The notes: generated by a model not told the origin, from the sequence alone. 64,000 nucleotides of DNA from JAOPZW01 sp963835295 (GCA_963835295.1 CAWIEX010000011.1:496001-560000); one strand, 5' to 3'; positions 1-11,006 are shown, counted from the stretch's first letter. Numbers and translations are program-made.

Positions 1-426
1 GCCCCAGAACCAGTAGCCGTTGTAGACGCTGTGGACGACCAGCCCTGGCTTGAGCACGAGGGTGTGCGGGATCATCGGGTCGTTGTCGGGGTCGGTGTAC
101 TCCTGGATCTCGAGGTCCTTTTGGACCATGCGCCCCGGGTCCTCGAGGAACGGCCACTGCGCTCCCACCGAGTTGCGGAACTCCTGCAACGCGTGGTGCT
201 CGTCGGTCGCGATCGTGGCGATCTGCGTGTAGGCCACGTTGAACTTCGGATAGTGCGCTGCCAGCTCGAGATGCTGCTGGTGCTCCTTCGGGCAGTAGTG
301 GCCGCGGGCGAGCGTGAGCACCAGCGGGTCATCGCCCTGGATCTCGCTGAGCCTGCGCGGGACGCTCTCGTGATCGGGCAGCTCGTAGTCGGGGAAGGTC
401 CCGCCGGGAACGATGTCGGCGCGCAT
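1..426 (-). CDS. Redoxin-like (AhpC/TSA-type) protein, C-terminus cut by window edge
   Basis: The ATG at 426 opens a frame that is still open at base 1, so about 142 N-terminal residues are present and the C-terminus is missing. The sequence starts MRADIVPGGTFPDYELPDH and continues to LVLTLARGHYCPKEHQQ. This is the layout of thioredoxin-fold peroxiredoxin-like proteins: strand, short loop, then a cysteine in the peroxidatic position. A later stretch, LVVHSVYNGYWFWG, is typical of the last strands of these proteins. Such proteins reduce peroxides or act in thiol redox chemistry in the cytoplasm. The usual PxxxTxxC signature is altered to RGHYCP, so the exact activity is uncertain. Confidence 0.75.
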   Translation of the reverse strand, partial: MRADIVPGGTFPDYELPDHESVPRRLSEIQGDDPLVLTLARGHYCPKEHQQHLELAAHYPKFNVAYTQIATIATDEHHALQEFRNSVGAQWPFLEDPGRMVQKDLEIQEYTDPDNDPMIPHTLVLKPGLVVHSVYNGYWFWG

Positions 427-473
427 GTGGTGGTCCTTCGGTGTCGGGTTGGCTCGACGTTCGCGCGAGTGTC

Positions 474-1313
474 TCAGGCGCGCGCGCTCAGCGGGGGATC
501 GGAGTCGTCGTAGACGCGCGCGGCGGCGAGCTTGCCGCTGTCGCCGCGCACGTACACGGCGATGCCCGCCTCGGGGGGCATCTCGGTGTGGCCCCAGGCG
601 ACGACGTTGTACTCCAGCGCGCACCCGCGGCCGTCGTCGGTGACGGCGCAGTGCTCGAGCGGGATGCCGCCGCCGTTGGAGAAGAACAGCTCGTAGAGCG
701 CGCGCAGCTCGTCGGTGCCGCGGTGCACATAGGCGCCCCCGGCCGGCTCGCGCATGGAGCCGTCCGGCTCGAACGCGGCAAGGATCGCGTCGACGTCACC
801 GCTCATGAGGGCGCGCTGATACTCGCCGACGACATCGGGCGCGTGGAGTTCGGGGTCGTGCTGCAGCAGCGGCGGGCGGTTCGCGTGGCGGCCGGTCAGC
901 GGCCAGGAGCTGAAGTAGAGGCGCAACTCGACGATGCGCTCGTGCTCGTCGTGGTCGGCCGCGAGCGCCACGGGAAGGCTGATGCGCCCCCCGTCGCCGT
1001 CGAGATGCAGGACGACCTCCTCGATCCCGCGCGGATCCGTGATGAGGAAGTTGACGTGCTCGACGTCGATCTTGCGCGCGGCCAGCCACGAGGTCATCTC
1101 GGCCACGAAATGCCGGAACGCGCGCTCGCCCCTGATCCGCCCGCGTACCGGGTGATGCACCTCGGGCACGCCCGAGAACGACTCGATGAGCGCATCGATC
1201 TCCCCGGTCACCAGGCCGTCGAAGAAGGGCACCGATCTGAGGCGCTCGCGTCGGTACTTCTCGAGCACGCCTTGCAGCGCGGGGGCGGAGAAGAGCTCGG
1301 GCGCCCAGGGCAC
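474..1313 (-). CDS. Tandem NTF2-fold (SnoaL-like) protein
   Basis: This is a 279-residue protein read from a GTG at 1313 (first residues VPWAPELFSAPALQ) to a stop at 474. Both halves look like SnoaL/NTF2-like domains. The first (about residues 15-130) contains FFDGLVTGEIDALIESF and VRGRIRGERAFRHFVAEM. The second (about 150-275) contains EYQRALMSGDVDAILAAF and YVHRGTDELRALYELFF. The repeated pattern is helix, an LxxGDxDAIxxxF motif, then a GxxxLRxLYxxF motif, so the gene probably arose by internal duplication. NTF2-fold domains bind small ligands or act as isomerases or dehydratases; the substrate here cannot be told. The open frame extends further upstream, but that part lies antisense to the divergent cyclase gene, so the GTG is preferred. 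Confidence 0.7.
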   Translation of the reverse strand: MPWAPELFSAPALQGVLEKYRRERLRSVPFFDGLVTGEIDALIESFSGVPEVHHPVRGRIRGERAFRHFVAEMTSWLAARKIDVEHVNFLITDPRGIEEVVLHLDGDGGRISLPVALAADHDEHERIVELRLYFSSWPLTGRHANRPPLLQHDPELHAPDVVGEYQRALMSGDVDAILAAFEPDGSMREPAGGAYVHRGTDELRALYELFFSNGGGIPLEHCAVTDDGRGCALEYNVVAWGHTEMPPEAGIAVYVRGDSGKLAAARVYDDSDPPLSARA

Positions 1314-1385
1314 GCCACAAGCATTCCATGCACGCCCCGGCTTCGGTGGCCCAGCGGCGTGACACGACTTGACACCCAGCGGCGA

Positions 1386-4141
1386 TTGGGCGTAGCTGCC
1401 CATATCGCGGAGCTTCCGAGTGGCACCGTCACGTTCCTGTTCAGCGACGTCGAGGGCTCGACGCGGCTGTTGACGCGGTTGGCGGGACGCTACGCCGACG
1501 TGCTCGGCGAGCATCAGCGCCTGCTGCGCGCGGCGTTCGACGAGCATGGCGGCCGCGAGGTGCACACCGAGGGTGACGCGTTCTTCGTCGCCTTCGCTCG
1601 GGCGGGCGACGCGATCGCCGCCGCGGTGAGTGCGCAGCGGTCGCTCGCATCCGAGCGCTGGCCCGAGGGCGCCGATGTCCGCGTGCGCATCGGTGTCCAC
1701 ACCGGCGAGGCCGAAGTCCGACACGACGACTACGTCGGGTTGGATGTGCACCGCGCGGCGCGGATCTGCGCGGCCGGCCACGGCGGCCAGGTGCTGATCT
1801 CCGCCTCCACGCGCGAGCTGGTCGCCGACGAGCTGCCGGCTGACGTCGCGCTCAGGGATCTCGGTGAGCACCGGCTCAAGGACCTCGATCGCCCCGAGCG
1901 GCTCTTCGAGCTCGTCGTCGGCGATCTGCCGGCGGACTTCCCGCCGCTGGCCTCGCTGTCGACCGGGCCGGTGGCGCGAACGGGTTGCCGCCCGCGCCGA
2001 ACCAGACGATCGGCCGAGAGGACGACGTGCGCGCGATCGCGCACCGCTTCGCCGTCGACGGCGTGCGACTGCTCACCCTCACGGGCCCCGGAGGCGTGGG
2101 CAAGACGCGCCTGGCCCTGGAGGCCGCTCGCGCGCTGAAGGCGGACTTCGCAGGCGGCGCGTGTTTCGTCTCGCTCGCCGCGCTGCAGAGGCCGGAGGAT
2201 GTGCCGGCGGCGGTGGTCAAGGCGCTCGCCATCGTCGTGCTCTCGGGCGAGTCGGACGAGCAGGCCGCCGAGCGCTTCCTGAGCGCCAAGCACCTGCTGC
2301 TGGTCCTCGACAACCTCGAGCACGTCCTCGGGGCCGTGCCGCTCCTCGGCCGGTTGCTCAGCGCCTGCCCCGCGCTCACGGTGCTGGCCACAAGTCGGGA
2401 GCCGCTCGGCCTGCAGGCGGAGGAGCGCTACCCCGTGGCGCCCCTGGGGCTGCCCGCGCGCACGACGGCCGAGAACGCGGGCGCGCTGGCCGGCGTGGAG
2501 GCCGTCGCGCTGTTCTGCGCGCGAGCGCGCGTCCGCGACCCCCACTTCGATCTCGACGATGCCAACGCGCCGCTTGTGGCTGAGATCTGCCGACGGGTCG
2601 ATGGGCTGCCCCTGGCTCTCGAGCTGGCGGCGGCGCGTTGTGGGCTGCTGTCACCCGCCGAGATCGCCCAGCGCCTGCAGGACGCGCTCGGCGCGCTGGG
2701 CTCCGGCGCTCGCGACGCACCGGCACGCCAGCGGACGCTGCGCGCGACCATCGACTGGAGCCACGAGTTGCTCAGCGAGCGCGAGAAGCAGTGCTTCGCA
2801 CGTTTCGCGGTCTTCGCCGGCGGCGCGACGGTGGACGCGGCCGAGGCGGTCACGCACGCCGGGCTCGACACGCTCGACGGCCTGACCGCCAAGAGCCTTC
2901 TCGTCGTCCGGCACGACACCCTCACCCCCTCGCGGCTCGGGATGCTCGAGACGATTCGCGCCTACGCGAGCGAGCGCTTCGCGTCGACAGCCGACGAGCA
3001 GGCGGTTCGCGAGCGGCATTACCTCCACTACCTGGCGCTGGCGCAGCGGCACGGAACCGAACGCGCGCTGTGGGGCGCGAGCGCCAAGGACGATCTCACG
3101 CGACTCGACGCCGAGATCGACAACGTCCACGCGGCCCTTGGCTGGGCGATCGGACAGGCCGATGTCGAACGAGCGCTCGCCCTGGCCGCCGCGCTCGGCT
3201 GCTACTGGCTCATGCGAAACCGCTACGCCGACGCCGCGCACTGGATCGACCAGGCGCTGGATCTGCCGGGCGCCGGAGCCCATCCGGCCCTGCGCGTCCT
3301 CGCTCTCCGCACGAAGTCCAGGTGCCTATGGCAGATGGGGCGCCGAGCCGAGCAACCCGCGACCCTGGCCGAGCTGGAGGCCACTGCCCGACGGCTTGGC
3401 GATCCGGTGACGGTCTCCCGCGCGCTCCAGCAATGTGCCCAGTACGAGATAAATGCCGAGCGGCTCGAGGTTGCGGACGCCATGGCCGAGGAGGCGCTCC
3501 GCTGGGCCAGGGCTGCCGACGACGACTGGGAGGTAGCCGAAGCGTCCCGCGGAAAAGCGGTTGCCGCATCCAGCATCGGCGATCTGCGCGAGCGCGTCGA
3601 CCAGGCCGCCTCGCTGCTGAGCGACGTCGGGAACGTTCATCAACTCGCGAACCTGCTCAACAGCGCAGCCTACGCCGCGCTCTGTCTCGGGGCCGAAGGC
3701 GATGCTGTCGATTTTGCCGCGCGCGCCACCCCGATCGCCGATGCACTGCACGATCGCTTCGAACGGATGATCAACAGCGGCAACCTCGGCGTCGCTGCGC
3801 TACTGACCGGTGAGACAGGCAACGCTTCGCGCGCCTTTCGCGAGGAGCTCGCGCTATGCCGCGACATGGTCGTCCTCCCGGTAGCGTTCGAGGGCCTCCG
3901 TGGCCTTGCCGCCGTCGCCGTGGTGAAGGGCGACGACGAGCGTGCCGCAAGGCTCGTCGGCGCCGCCGACGCCCGCCGCTACGGGCAAGCTGACCCGGTC
4001 GACACCAGGCTCGATGAGACGTTCTTCGAGCCCGCGCGCGCACGATGTGGGAGCGACGCATGGAATGCCAGCGCGCGCGAGGGCAGGCAGTTGAGCTTCG
4101 AGGACGCCATCGCCTACGCCCTCGAGGAACCGCGAGCGTAG
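1386..4141 (+). CDS. Class III adenylate/guanylate cyclase - NB-ARC-like ATPase - TPR regulator, interrupted by one frameshift
   Basis: The N-terminal part (TTG at 1386) is a class III nucleotide cyclase domain: VTFLFSDVEGSTRLL carries the first metal Asp, HTEGDAFFVAF the second, and VRIGVHTGEAE follows. Near 1975 the reading moves from frame 3 to frame 2. It continues as NGLPPAPNQTIGREDDV, then Walker A GPGGVGKTRLALEAA, Walker B HLLLVLDNLEHVL, LATSREPLGL and GLPLALELAAAR. Helical TPR-like repeats follow to the stop at 4139-4141. Cyclase/AAA-type ATPase/TPR fusions of about 900-1000 residues are common in actinobacteria. The span of 2756 nt becomes 919 codons with one added base, so a single-base deletion explains the break. 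The start is uncertain because no ATG or GTG lies near. It is divergent from the NTF2-like gene with 72 bp between. Confidence 0.8.
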
Positions 4142-4142
4142 A

Positions 4143-5045
4143 TCAGCCGCGCTCGAGCGCGTCGAGCTCGGAGCGGGCGGCGTCCAGCGCGTCGGCCGCC
4201 TCGCGCTCGCGCGCCTGGGCTTCCTCCAGGCGCTCGGCCGCCCTGGCGGTGCGCTCCTGCGCCTGCGCGAGGGCGCGCTGGGCCTTGTCGGCGCGGTCGG
4301 CGGCGGCCTTGCGCGCGCGCTCGCGCGCGACCGCCTCCTCGCGCTCGCGCTTGCGGGCCTCGGCCTCCTCGCGCTTGCGTTCGGCCGCCTCCTCGCGCTC
4401 GCGCCTGCGCTCGGCGGCGGCGTCCGAGGTGCCCTTGGTGGTGCCCTTGGGCTTCGTCTTGGCCTTCGTCCCCGCCTTGGGCTCGGCCTCCGGCTCGGGC
4501 TCGGCCTTCGCCGGGCGCCTCGGCGCCGGGGCAGCAAAGGGATCCGCCCCGAAGACGCCCTGCGGCGAGCGCTCGCGGACGGCGCGGCCGGCGGCGAGCT
4601 CGTCGCGCGCGTCGGCGTCGATGGCGCCCGCGTGCAGCGTCTCGCGCAACCGCTCGATGGTCGCCTCCGAGAGGTCGCCGCCGCTCGCGCCCAGCAGTCC
4701 GCGGGCGGCGTCGACGAGTGTCTCCACCGCAGCGCGCTCGCGCTCGCTCGCCTCGCGCAGCTTCGCCCCCGAGCCCTGGCCGGCGAGCACGGCCTCCTGC
4801 GCGGCCGAGAGCTCGTCGCCGGCCTTCCACAGCTCGCGCGCAGCGCGCTTCTGCGAGCGCACGGCCTGGTTGGCGGCCCACGCCGCGACGGTGGGCTTGG
4901 GGAGCGCCTTGACCGCGGCCGCCTCGTCACGGCGTCCGTCGGCGCGCAGTTGCTTGGCCAGGGCGTCGCGCTCGCCGACGAACTCCTCGCGGGGCAGGCC
5001 GTAGAGGCGGTCGACGGCATCGTCGGGCGCCTCGGCCACCGGCAC
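4143..5045 (-). CDS. Conserved actinobacterial coiled-coil protein, function unknown
   Basis: This 300-residue protein is coupled to gpmI: the gpmI stop TAG (5047-5045) shares its last base with the GTG start (5045-5043). Residues about 10-60 form a conserved globular motif (YGLPREEFVGERDALAKQL, then VKALPKPTVAAWAANQ). I associate this motif with an uncharacterised family common in actinobacteria. Residues about 60-160 are helical. An Ala/Pro/Lys/Glu linker (about 165-200) leads into a long charged coiled coil rich in ERRREREEAAERKREEAE-type repeats to the end. No signal peptide or membrane segment is seen. Its place as last gene of the glycolytic operon is probably positional. It runs convergently into the cyclase gene with almost no gap (stop at 4143, neighbour stop at 4141). 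Confidence 0.75.
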   Translation of the reverse strand: MPVAEAPDDAVDRLYGLPREEFVGERDALAKQLRADGRRDEAAAVKALPKPTVAAWAANQAVRSQKRAARELWKAGDELSAAQEAVLAGQGSGAKLREASERERAAVETLVDAARGLLGASGGDLSEATIERLRETLHAGAIDADARDELAAGRAVRERSPQGVFGADPFAAPAPRRPAKAEPEPEAEPKAGTKAKTKPKGTTKGTSDAAAERRREREEAAERKREEAEARKREREEAVARERARKAAADRADKAQRALAQAQERTARAAERLEEAQAREREAADALDAARSELDALERG

Positions 5046-6553
5046 TACCCCGCGAGCAGCGACTTGCCGGTCATCGCCTCCGGCTGCTCGAGGCCGAGCA
5101 GCTCGAGCACGGTCGGCGCCACGTCGGCCAGGACCCCGCCGTGCTCGAGGGCCACGCCGTCGACGGTGACGATGACGGGCACCTGGTTGAGCGAGTGCGC
5201 GGTGTTGGGCGAGCCGTCGGGCTCGAGCATGACGTCGGAGTTGCCGTGGTCGGCGGTGATGATCAGCGCGCCGCCGGTGCCCTGAACCGCCCTGACCACC
5301 TCGCCCAGGCACGCGTCGACCGTCTCGACCGCCTTGACCGCCGCCGAGATGACGCCGGTGTGCCCGACCATGTCCGAGTTGGCGAAGTTGATGATCCCAA
5401 AGCGGAAGTCCTCCTCCTCCCACGCCTGCACGAAGGCGCGGGCGGCCTCACGGGCGCTCATCTCGGGCTTCTTGTCGTAGGTCGGGACGTCGCGCGGGCT
5501 CGGGACGAGCTCGCGCCGCTCGCCCTCCTCCGGCGTCTCGGCGCCGCCGCCGAAGAAGTAGGTCACGTGCGGGTACTTCTCCGTCTCCGCGACGTGCAGC
5601 TGGCGCCCGCCGTGCTCGGCGATGACGCGCGGCAGAGTGATCTCGGGGTGCGCCGGCGGGAAGGCGACCGGGTAGGGCCAGCCCTCCTCGTACTCCGTCA
5701 GCGTCGCGTACCGGTCGATCGGCTCGACGCCGCCGCGATCGATCTCGTCGAAGCCGGGCTCGGCCAGCGCGCGCGTGATCTCGCGCATGCGGTCGGGGCG
5801 GAAGTTGAAGGCGATGACCGAGTCTCCGTGGCGGATGCACGCCTCCTCGCCGACCGTCGTGGGCTCGATGAACTCGTCGGTCTCGTCGCGCCCGTAGGCG
5901 GCGCGGACGGCCTCGACGCCGCTGTCGGCGTGGTGCTCGGCACGGCCGTGCACGAGCATGTCGTAGGCCTTCTGGGTGCGCTCCCAGCGCTTGTCGCGGT
6001 CCATCGCCCAGTAGCGCCCAATAACGGAACCCACGCGGGCGCTGCCGCCGCGCTCGCACCACTGCTGCACCTGCTCGACGAAGCCGGCACCCGAGTCGGG
6101 CAGGGTGTCGCGCCCGTCGGTGAAGGCATGCACGACGACGTCGTCGGCCGCCTCGGACGCCATGGCGATGAGCGCCTCGAGATGGTTCCAGCCCGAGTGC
6201 ACGCCGCCGTCGGAGACGAGGCCGATGAGGTGAACGCGCGGCGCGTCCTGCACGGCCGCCCGCAGCACGTCGTTGTGCGCCAGGGTCCCGTCCTCGACGG
6301 CCTCGCCGATGCGCGTGAGGTCCTGCTTGACCGCCGCGCCGGCGCCGAGGTTGAGGTGCCCGACCTCCGAGTTGCCCATCTGGCGCTCGGGCAGGCCCAC
6401 CGCGGTGCCCCACGTCGTCAGCTGGCTGTGCGGGTAGCGCTGCCACAGGTCGTCGAAGACCGGCGTGGTGGCCAGCGAGACCGCGTTACCCGGGCTGTTC
6501 GGCGCGATCGCCCAGCCGTCGAGGACGACGAGGCACACCGACGGGACGGTCAC
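5045..6553 (-). CDS. gpmI: 2,3-bisphosphoglycerate-independent phosphoglycerate mutase
   Basis: This 502-residue enzyme interconverts 3- and 2-phosphoglycerate using two Mn ions. Family hallmarks are visible: CLVVLDGWAIAPN at the N-terminus, QMGNSEVGHLNLGAG carrying the phosphorylated Ser, and VSDGGVHSG and HAFTDGRDTLPDSG in the transferase domain. NFRPDRMREI, NFANSDMVGHTG and ITADHGNSD supply metal and substrate ligands. Length matches the usual 500-515 residues. The GTG start at 6553 overlaps the tpiA stop in GTGA, which fixes the start; the open frame continues upstream only antisense to nothing conserved. It is fourth in the gap-pgk-tpiA-gpmI operon, so it extends the operon from triose to 2-phosphoglycerate. 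The position after tpiA is often held by secG instead. Confidence 0.96.
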   Translation of the reverse strand: MTVPSVCLVVLDGWAIAPNSPGNAVSLATTPVFDDLWQRYPHSQLTTWGTAVGLPERQMGNSEVGHLNLGAGAAVKQDLTRIGEAVEDGTLAHNDVLRAAVQDAPRVHLIGLVSDGGVHSGWNHLEALIAMASEAADDVVVHAFTDGRDTLPDSGAGFVEQVQQWCERGGSARVGSVIGRYWAMDRDKRWERTQKAYDMLVHGRAEHHADSGVEAVRAAYGRDETDEFIEPTTVGEEACIRHGDSVIAFNFRPDRMREITRALAEPGFDEIDRGGVEPIDRYATLTEYEEGWPYPVAFPPAHPEITLPRVIAEHGGRQLHVAETEKYPHVTYFFGGGAETPEEGERRELVPSPRDVPTYDKKPEMSAREAARAFVQAWEEEDFRFGIINFANSDMVGHTGVISAAVKAVETVDACLGEVVRAVQGTGGALIITADHGNSDVMLEPDGSPNTAHSLNQVPVIVTVDGVALEHGGVLADVAPTVLELLGLEQPEAMTGKSLLAG

Positions 6554-7308
6554 CCGCGAGCCGCCTCGACGAGGGCCACGAAGTCGGCGACGTCGAGCGA
6601 CGCGCCGCCGACGAGCGCGCCGTCGACGTCGGGTAGGGCCATCAGCTCGGCCGCGTTGTCGGGTTTGACCGAGCCCCCGTAGAGGATCCGCGTCCGCTCG
6701 GCCTGATCGCGGTCGCGGTCGGCCACCAGCGCGCGCACGAAGGCGATCGCGTCCTGGGCCTGCTCTGGCGTGGCCACGAGGCCGGTGCCGATGGCCCAGA
6801 TCGGCTCGTAGGCGATGACGACGTCTCCCAGGCGCGGGCTGTCGAGCTTCTCGAGGCCCTCCTGCACCTGGTGGCGCAGCTTGCGCTCGGTGTCGCCGGC
6901 CTCGCGCTCCTCCTCGGTCTCGCCGACGCAGAGGATCGGCTTCAGGCCGGCGTCGAGCGCCGCCGGGACCTTCTCGGCCAGCGCCCGGTCGGTCTCGTTG
7001 TAGTACTGGCGGCGCTCGGAGTGACCGAGCACGACGCCGTGGACGTCGAGCTCCGCGAGCATCGGCGGCGAGATCTCGCCGGTGAAGGCGCCCGACGGCG
7101 CCTGGTGCATGTTCTGCGCGTACACCTCGACGCGCGAGCCGCGCGTGGAGTCGACCACGGCCTGCAGGTCGGTGAACGGGACGCAGACGGCGACGTCGAC
7201 GCCGTCGGCGGTGGAGACGTGCGGGAGGAGGCCCTGGATGAAGGCCTCCGCCTCGGCGATCGTCTTGTGCATCTTCCAGTTGCCGGCGATGAACGGCGTG
7301 CGGGACAT
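6550..7308 (-). CDS. tpiA: Triosephosphate isomerase
   Basis: This 252-residue TIM-barrel enzyme interconverts dihydroxyacetone phosphate and glyceraldehyde 3-phosphate. The catalytic set is complete: Lys in GNWKMHKT near residue 13, His in LGHSERR near 95, and Glu in AYEPIWAIGTG near 165. The phosphate-binding segment ILYGGSVKPDNA is also present. The ATG at 7308 follows the pgk stop (7311-7309) without a spacer, and its own stop overlaps the gpmI GTG by four bases, so expression is coupled on both sides. Length is normal for the family. Confidence 0.97.
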   Translation of the reverse strand: MSRTPFIAGNWKMHKTIAEAEAFIQGLLPHVSTADGVDVAVCVPFTDLQAVVDSTRGSRVEVYAQNMHQAPSGAFTGEISPPMLAELDVHGVVLGHSERRQYYNETDRALAEKVPAALDAGLKPILCVGETEEEREAGDTERKLRHQVQEGLEKLDSPRLGDVVIAYEPIWAIGTGLVATPEQAQDAIAFVRALVADRDRDQAERTRILYGGSVKPDNAAELMALPDVDGALVGGASLDVADFVALVEAARG

Positions 7309-8435
7309 CTAGGACAGCACCTCCACTCCGGGGAGAGTCTTGCCCTCGATGAGCTCGAGTGACGCACCACCCCCGGTCGAGAGATGCGTGACCTCGTCGG
7401 CCAGGCCGAACTGGTGCAGGGCGGCCGACGAGTCGCCGCCGCCCACCACGGTCGTGCCCGGCGCGGCCGCGACCGCCTCGGCGACGGCCCGCGTGCCGGC
7501 CGCGAACGGCTCGAGCTCGAAGGCGCCCATCGGGCCGTTCCAGAACACCGTCCCGGCGCCCGCGATCTCCTCGCCGTAGGCCTCGGCGGTCCGCGGACCG
7601 ACGTCGAGCCCCATCCAGCCGTCGGGCACGTCGACGCCGTCGAGCTCGCGGCGCTCGGTCTCGGCGTCGAAGGCCTCGCCGAGGACGAGGTCGACGGGCA
7701 GGCGCAGCTTCCCGCTGCCACGCGCGAGCAGCTCGCGGGCCGGGTCGAGGTCCTCGTCGGCACATAGCGACGCGCCGATGGCGTGGCCCTGCACGGACAG
7801 GAACGGGAAGGCCATCGCCCCGCCGATGAGGACCGCGTCGGCGCGCTCCAGGAACGCCTCCAGCACGCCGATCTTGTCGGTCACCTTGGCCCCGCCGACG
7901 ATGGCCACCAGCGGCCGCGCGGGATCTTCGAGGATGCCCGTGAGCGTCTGCACCTCGCGCTGCATGAGCAGGCCGGCGGCGCTGGGCAGCAGGCGCGCGA
8001 CGCCCTCGGTCGAGGCGTGCGCCCGGTGCGCCGATCCGAAGGCGTCGTTGACGTACGCGTCGGCCAGCGCGGCCAGCCGCCTGGCGAGCTCGGGGTCGTT
8101 CTTGGTCTCCCCCGGCTCGAAGCGGATGTTCTCGAGCATCACCACGTCGCCGTCGGGGACGTCGTCGAGGTCGGGCGCGAGCGCCACGTCCGTGCTCAGC
8201 AGCTCGCCCAGCCGCTTGGCCACCGGCGCGAGCGAGAACTTCGGCTCGCGGTCCTTCGGGCGGCCGAGGTGCGACGTCAGCAGCAGGCGCGCGCCGTGCT
8301 CGCGCAGCCACTCGATCGTCGGCAGCGCCGCGCGGATGCGGGTGTCGTCGGTGATCTCGCCGTCGTGCAGGGGGACGTTGAAGTCCACGCGCACGAGGAC
8401 GCGCCGGCCGTCAACGTCGATGTCCTCGAGCGTTC

Positions 8436-8439
<4 letters not shown>
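7309..8439 (-). CDS. pgk: Phosphoglycerate kinase
   Basis: This 376-residue cytoplasmic enzyme makes ATP from 1,3-bisphosphoglycerate. Visible signatures are VLVRVDFNVPLHDG (substrate site), LLTSHLGRPK, NDAFGSAHRAHAS, IVGGAKVTDKI, FWNGPMGAFE and the C-terminal nucleotide loop VVGGGDSSAAL. The GTG start at 8439 (first residues VRTLEDIDVDGRR) overlaps the gap stop in GTGA. An upstream in-frame extension would lie inside gap and is not part of the family. It is slightly shorter than the usual 390-400 residues. Confidence 0.97.
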
Positions 8440-9434
<995 letters not shown>

Positions 9435-9581
9435 GCTCTCGGTCCTTCCTCCTTGGCGTGGCGAGATGGGCCGGGCGCAGACGGACGGCGGGGATGCCCG
9501 GCGAGATCGCGAAGGCTATCCGAAGGCACGCTCGGCCGGCCGACAGGTCGACACCCGTGCGCCGGGTGACGAGTCGGGCGC

Positions 9582-10574
9582 TCAGGCCGGATGCGCCTCG
9601 AAGACGCTCAATCCGATGGCGCTGGGCGTCGCGCCGTGCACAGCGAAGCCGCCCCTGGCCAGCAGCTCGGCGAACTCGTCGCGCGTGCGCTCGCGCCCGC
9701 CGAGGCTGACCAGCATGTTGAGGTCCGAGAACTTAGCGTCGGCATGCTCGTTCGGAGCGCCCAGCTCGCGCTCGACGACGAGCAGCGCGCCGTGGGCGGG
9801 GATCGCCGCGCGGCAGCGCGCCAGGATCCGCAGGGCGTCGTCGTCGTCCCAGTCGTGCAGGACCGCCTTGAGCAGGTAGGCATCCCCGCCCTCGGGCACC
9901 GCGTCGAAGAAGCTGCCGCTCACCACCTCGCAGCGCTCGTCGACCACCGCGCCCTCGACCACGTGGGGTTGGTCGAAGAGGATGCCGCGCATCTGCGGGT
10001 TGGCCTCGAGCACGGCGCCGAGGAAGGCGCCGCGGCCGCCGCCCACGTCGACCACGGTGGAGAAGCGTCCGAAGTCGTAGGCCGCGAGGAGGTGCGCGTT
10101 GGCGCGGCGCATGATGTCCGTCATCGCGGCGTCGAAGATCGCGCCCTCCTCGGGGTGCGCGGCCCGGTAACCCCAGGCGTCGGTGCCGTGCACTTCGTGG
10201 AACGGACTCTCGCCCGTCCGCACGCCGTGCAGGAGCGCGCCCCACGCCTGCCAGTGGTAGGGCCGGCCCACGAACGCGGCCCACGCGCCGACCGGCTCGG
10301 CCGCATCCGAGCGCAGGCACCCGCCGATCGCGGTGAGCGCGAAGCGGCCGTCGTCGCCCTCTTGCAGCACCCCCACGCTCGCCAGCGCCCGCAGCACGCG
10401 GTGCAGCGAGGGCGCGTGAGTCGCGGTCTCCTGCGCCAGGGCGCCGCTGTCGCGCGGGCCGTCGCGCAGGAGGTCGGCGATCCCCAGAGTGGCCGCCACG
10501 TGGATGGCCTGGGTCACCTGGTAGCCGTTGACCAGTCGACGCAGGGCGACGGTGGGGGTCTCGGAGTCGTGCAT
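9582..10574 (-). CDS. SAM-dependent O-methyltransferase (acetylserotonin/hydroxyneurosporene type)
   Basis: This 330-residue protein has an N-terminal winged-helix dimerisation domain (ALRRLVNGYQVTQAIHVAA, THAPSLHRVLRALASVGVL). A Rossmann methyltransferase domain follows with the SAM motif VVDVGGGRGAFLGAVL near residue 165. The stretch YLLKAVLHDWDDDDALRIL carries the HDW motif with the catalytic-type His, and LLVVERELG follows. This is the layout of plant-like and antibiotic-pathway O-methyltransferases acting on small aromatic or polyene hydroxyls. No biosynthetic cluster surrounds it, so the substrate is unknown. It lies on the same strand as the neighbouring VOC gene and is part of the block separating rapZ from gap. 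Confidence 0.88.
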   Translation of the reverse strand: MHDSETPTVALRRLVNGYQVTQAIHVAATLGIADLLRDGPRDSGALAQETATHAPSLHRVLRALASVGVLQEGDDGRFALTAIGGCLRSDAAEPVGAWAAFVGRPYHWQAWGALLHGVRTGESPFHEVHGTDAWGYRAAHPEEGAIFDAAMTDIMRRANAHLLAAYDFGRFSTVVDVGGGRGAFLGAVLEANPQMRGILFDQPHVVEGAVVDERCEVVSGSFFDAVPEGGDAYLLKAVLHDWDDDDALRILARCRAAIPAHGALLVVERELGAPNEHADAKFSDLNMLVSLGGRERTRDEFAELLARGGFAVHGATPSAIGLSVFEAHPA

Positions 10575-10640
10575 CCGCGCATCATCGCTCGCCTGTGCGG
10601 CGGTCCGCGGCGCAGCACCCCCGACGCGGCGCGGACGCTC

Positions 10641-11006
10641 TCAGTGCGAACCGGACACGACCTCGACGCGCAGGCCGTCCGGATCGAGCAGATACGCGGA
10701 GTAGTAGCGCGGGCCGTAGTGATGGCGTGGGCCGGGCGCGCCGTCGTCGGTGCCGCCGGCCGCGAGGGCGCCCGCGTAGGCGGCGTCGACCGCGGGGCGG
10801 CCGCTGGCCGTGATGGCGACGTGGCCGAAGCCCGGCGCCGGCGTCCGGCCGCGGGCGACGATCCACAGCCGCGCGTCGTTGATGCCGTAGCCGATCGCGT
10901 CGGGCGAGTCGAAGATGCGCCGCCCGCCGAGCGGGTGGAAGAGCGCGTCGTAGAACACGGCGGAGCGGGCGAGGTCGACGACCTCGAAGCCGACATGGTC
11001 GAGCAC
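10641..11006 (-). CDS. VOC (glyoxalase/dioxygenase fold) protein
   Basis: This 121-residue protein consists of one VOC module. It starts VLDHVGFEVVDLARSAVFYD and ends YYSAYLLDPDGLRVEVVSGSH. The His of the first strand and the Glu near the C-terminus are the positions that bind metal in VOC enzymes; GFGHVAITA supplies the second His. The GTG at 11006 is chosen because it places the conserved first strand at the N-terminus. VOC proteins include glyoxalases, ring-cleaving dioxygenases and resistance proteins; which applies here cannot be told. The hydrolase gene ends 38 bases upstream. Confidence 0.82.
   Translation of the reverse strand: MLDHVGFEVVDLARSAVFYDALFHPLGGRRIFDSPDAIGYGINDARLWIVARGRTPAPGFGHVAITASGRPAVDAAYAGALAAGGTDDGAPGPRHHYGPRYYSAYLLDPDGLRVEVVSGSH

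Noticed and set aside
5045..8311. A single minus-strand frame of more than 1000 codons across gpmI, tpiA and pgk
   Set aside because: Only its last 502 codons are gpmI. The rest runs out of frame through pgk and tpiA, which carry complete family motifs in their own frames; it is a GC-bias shadow.
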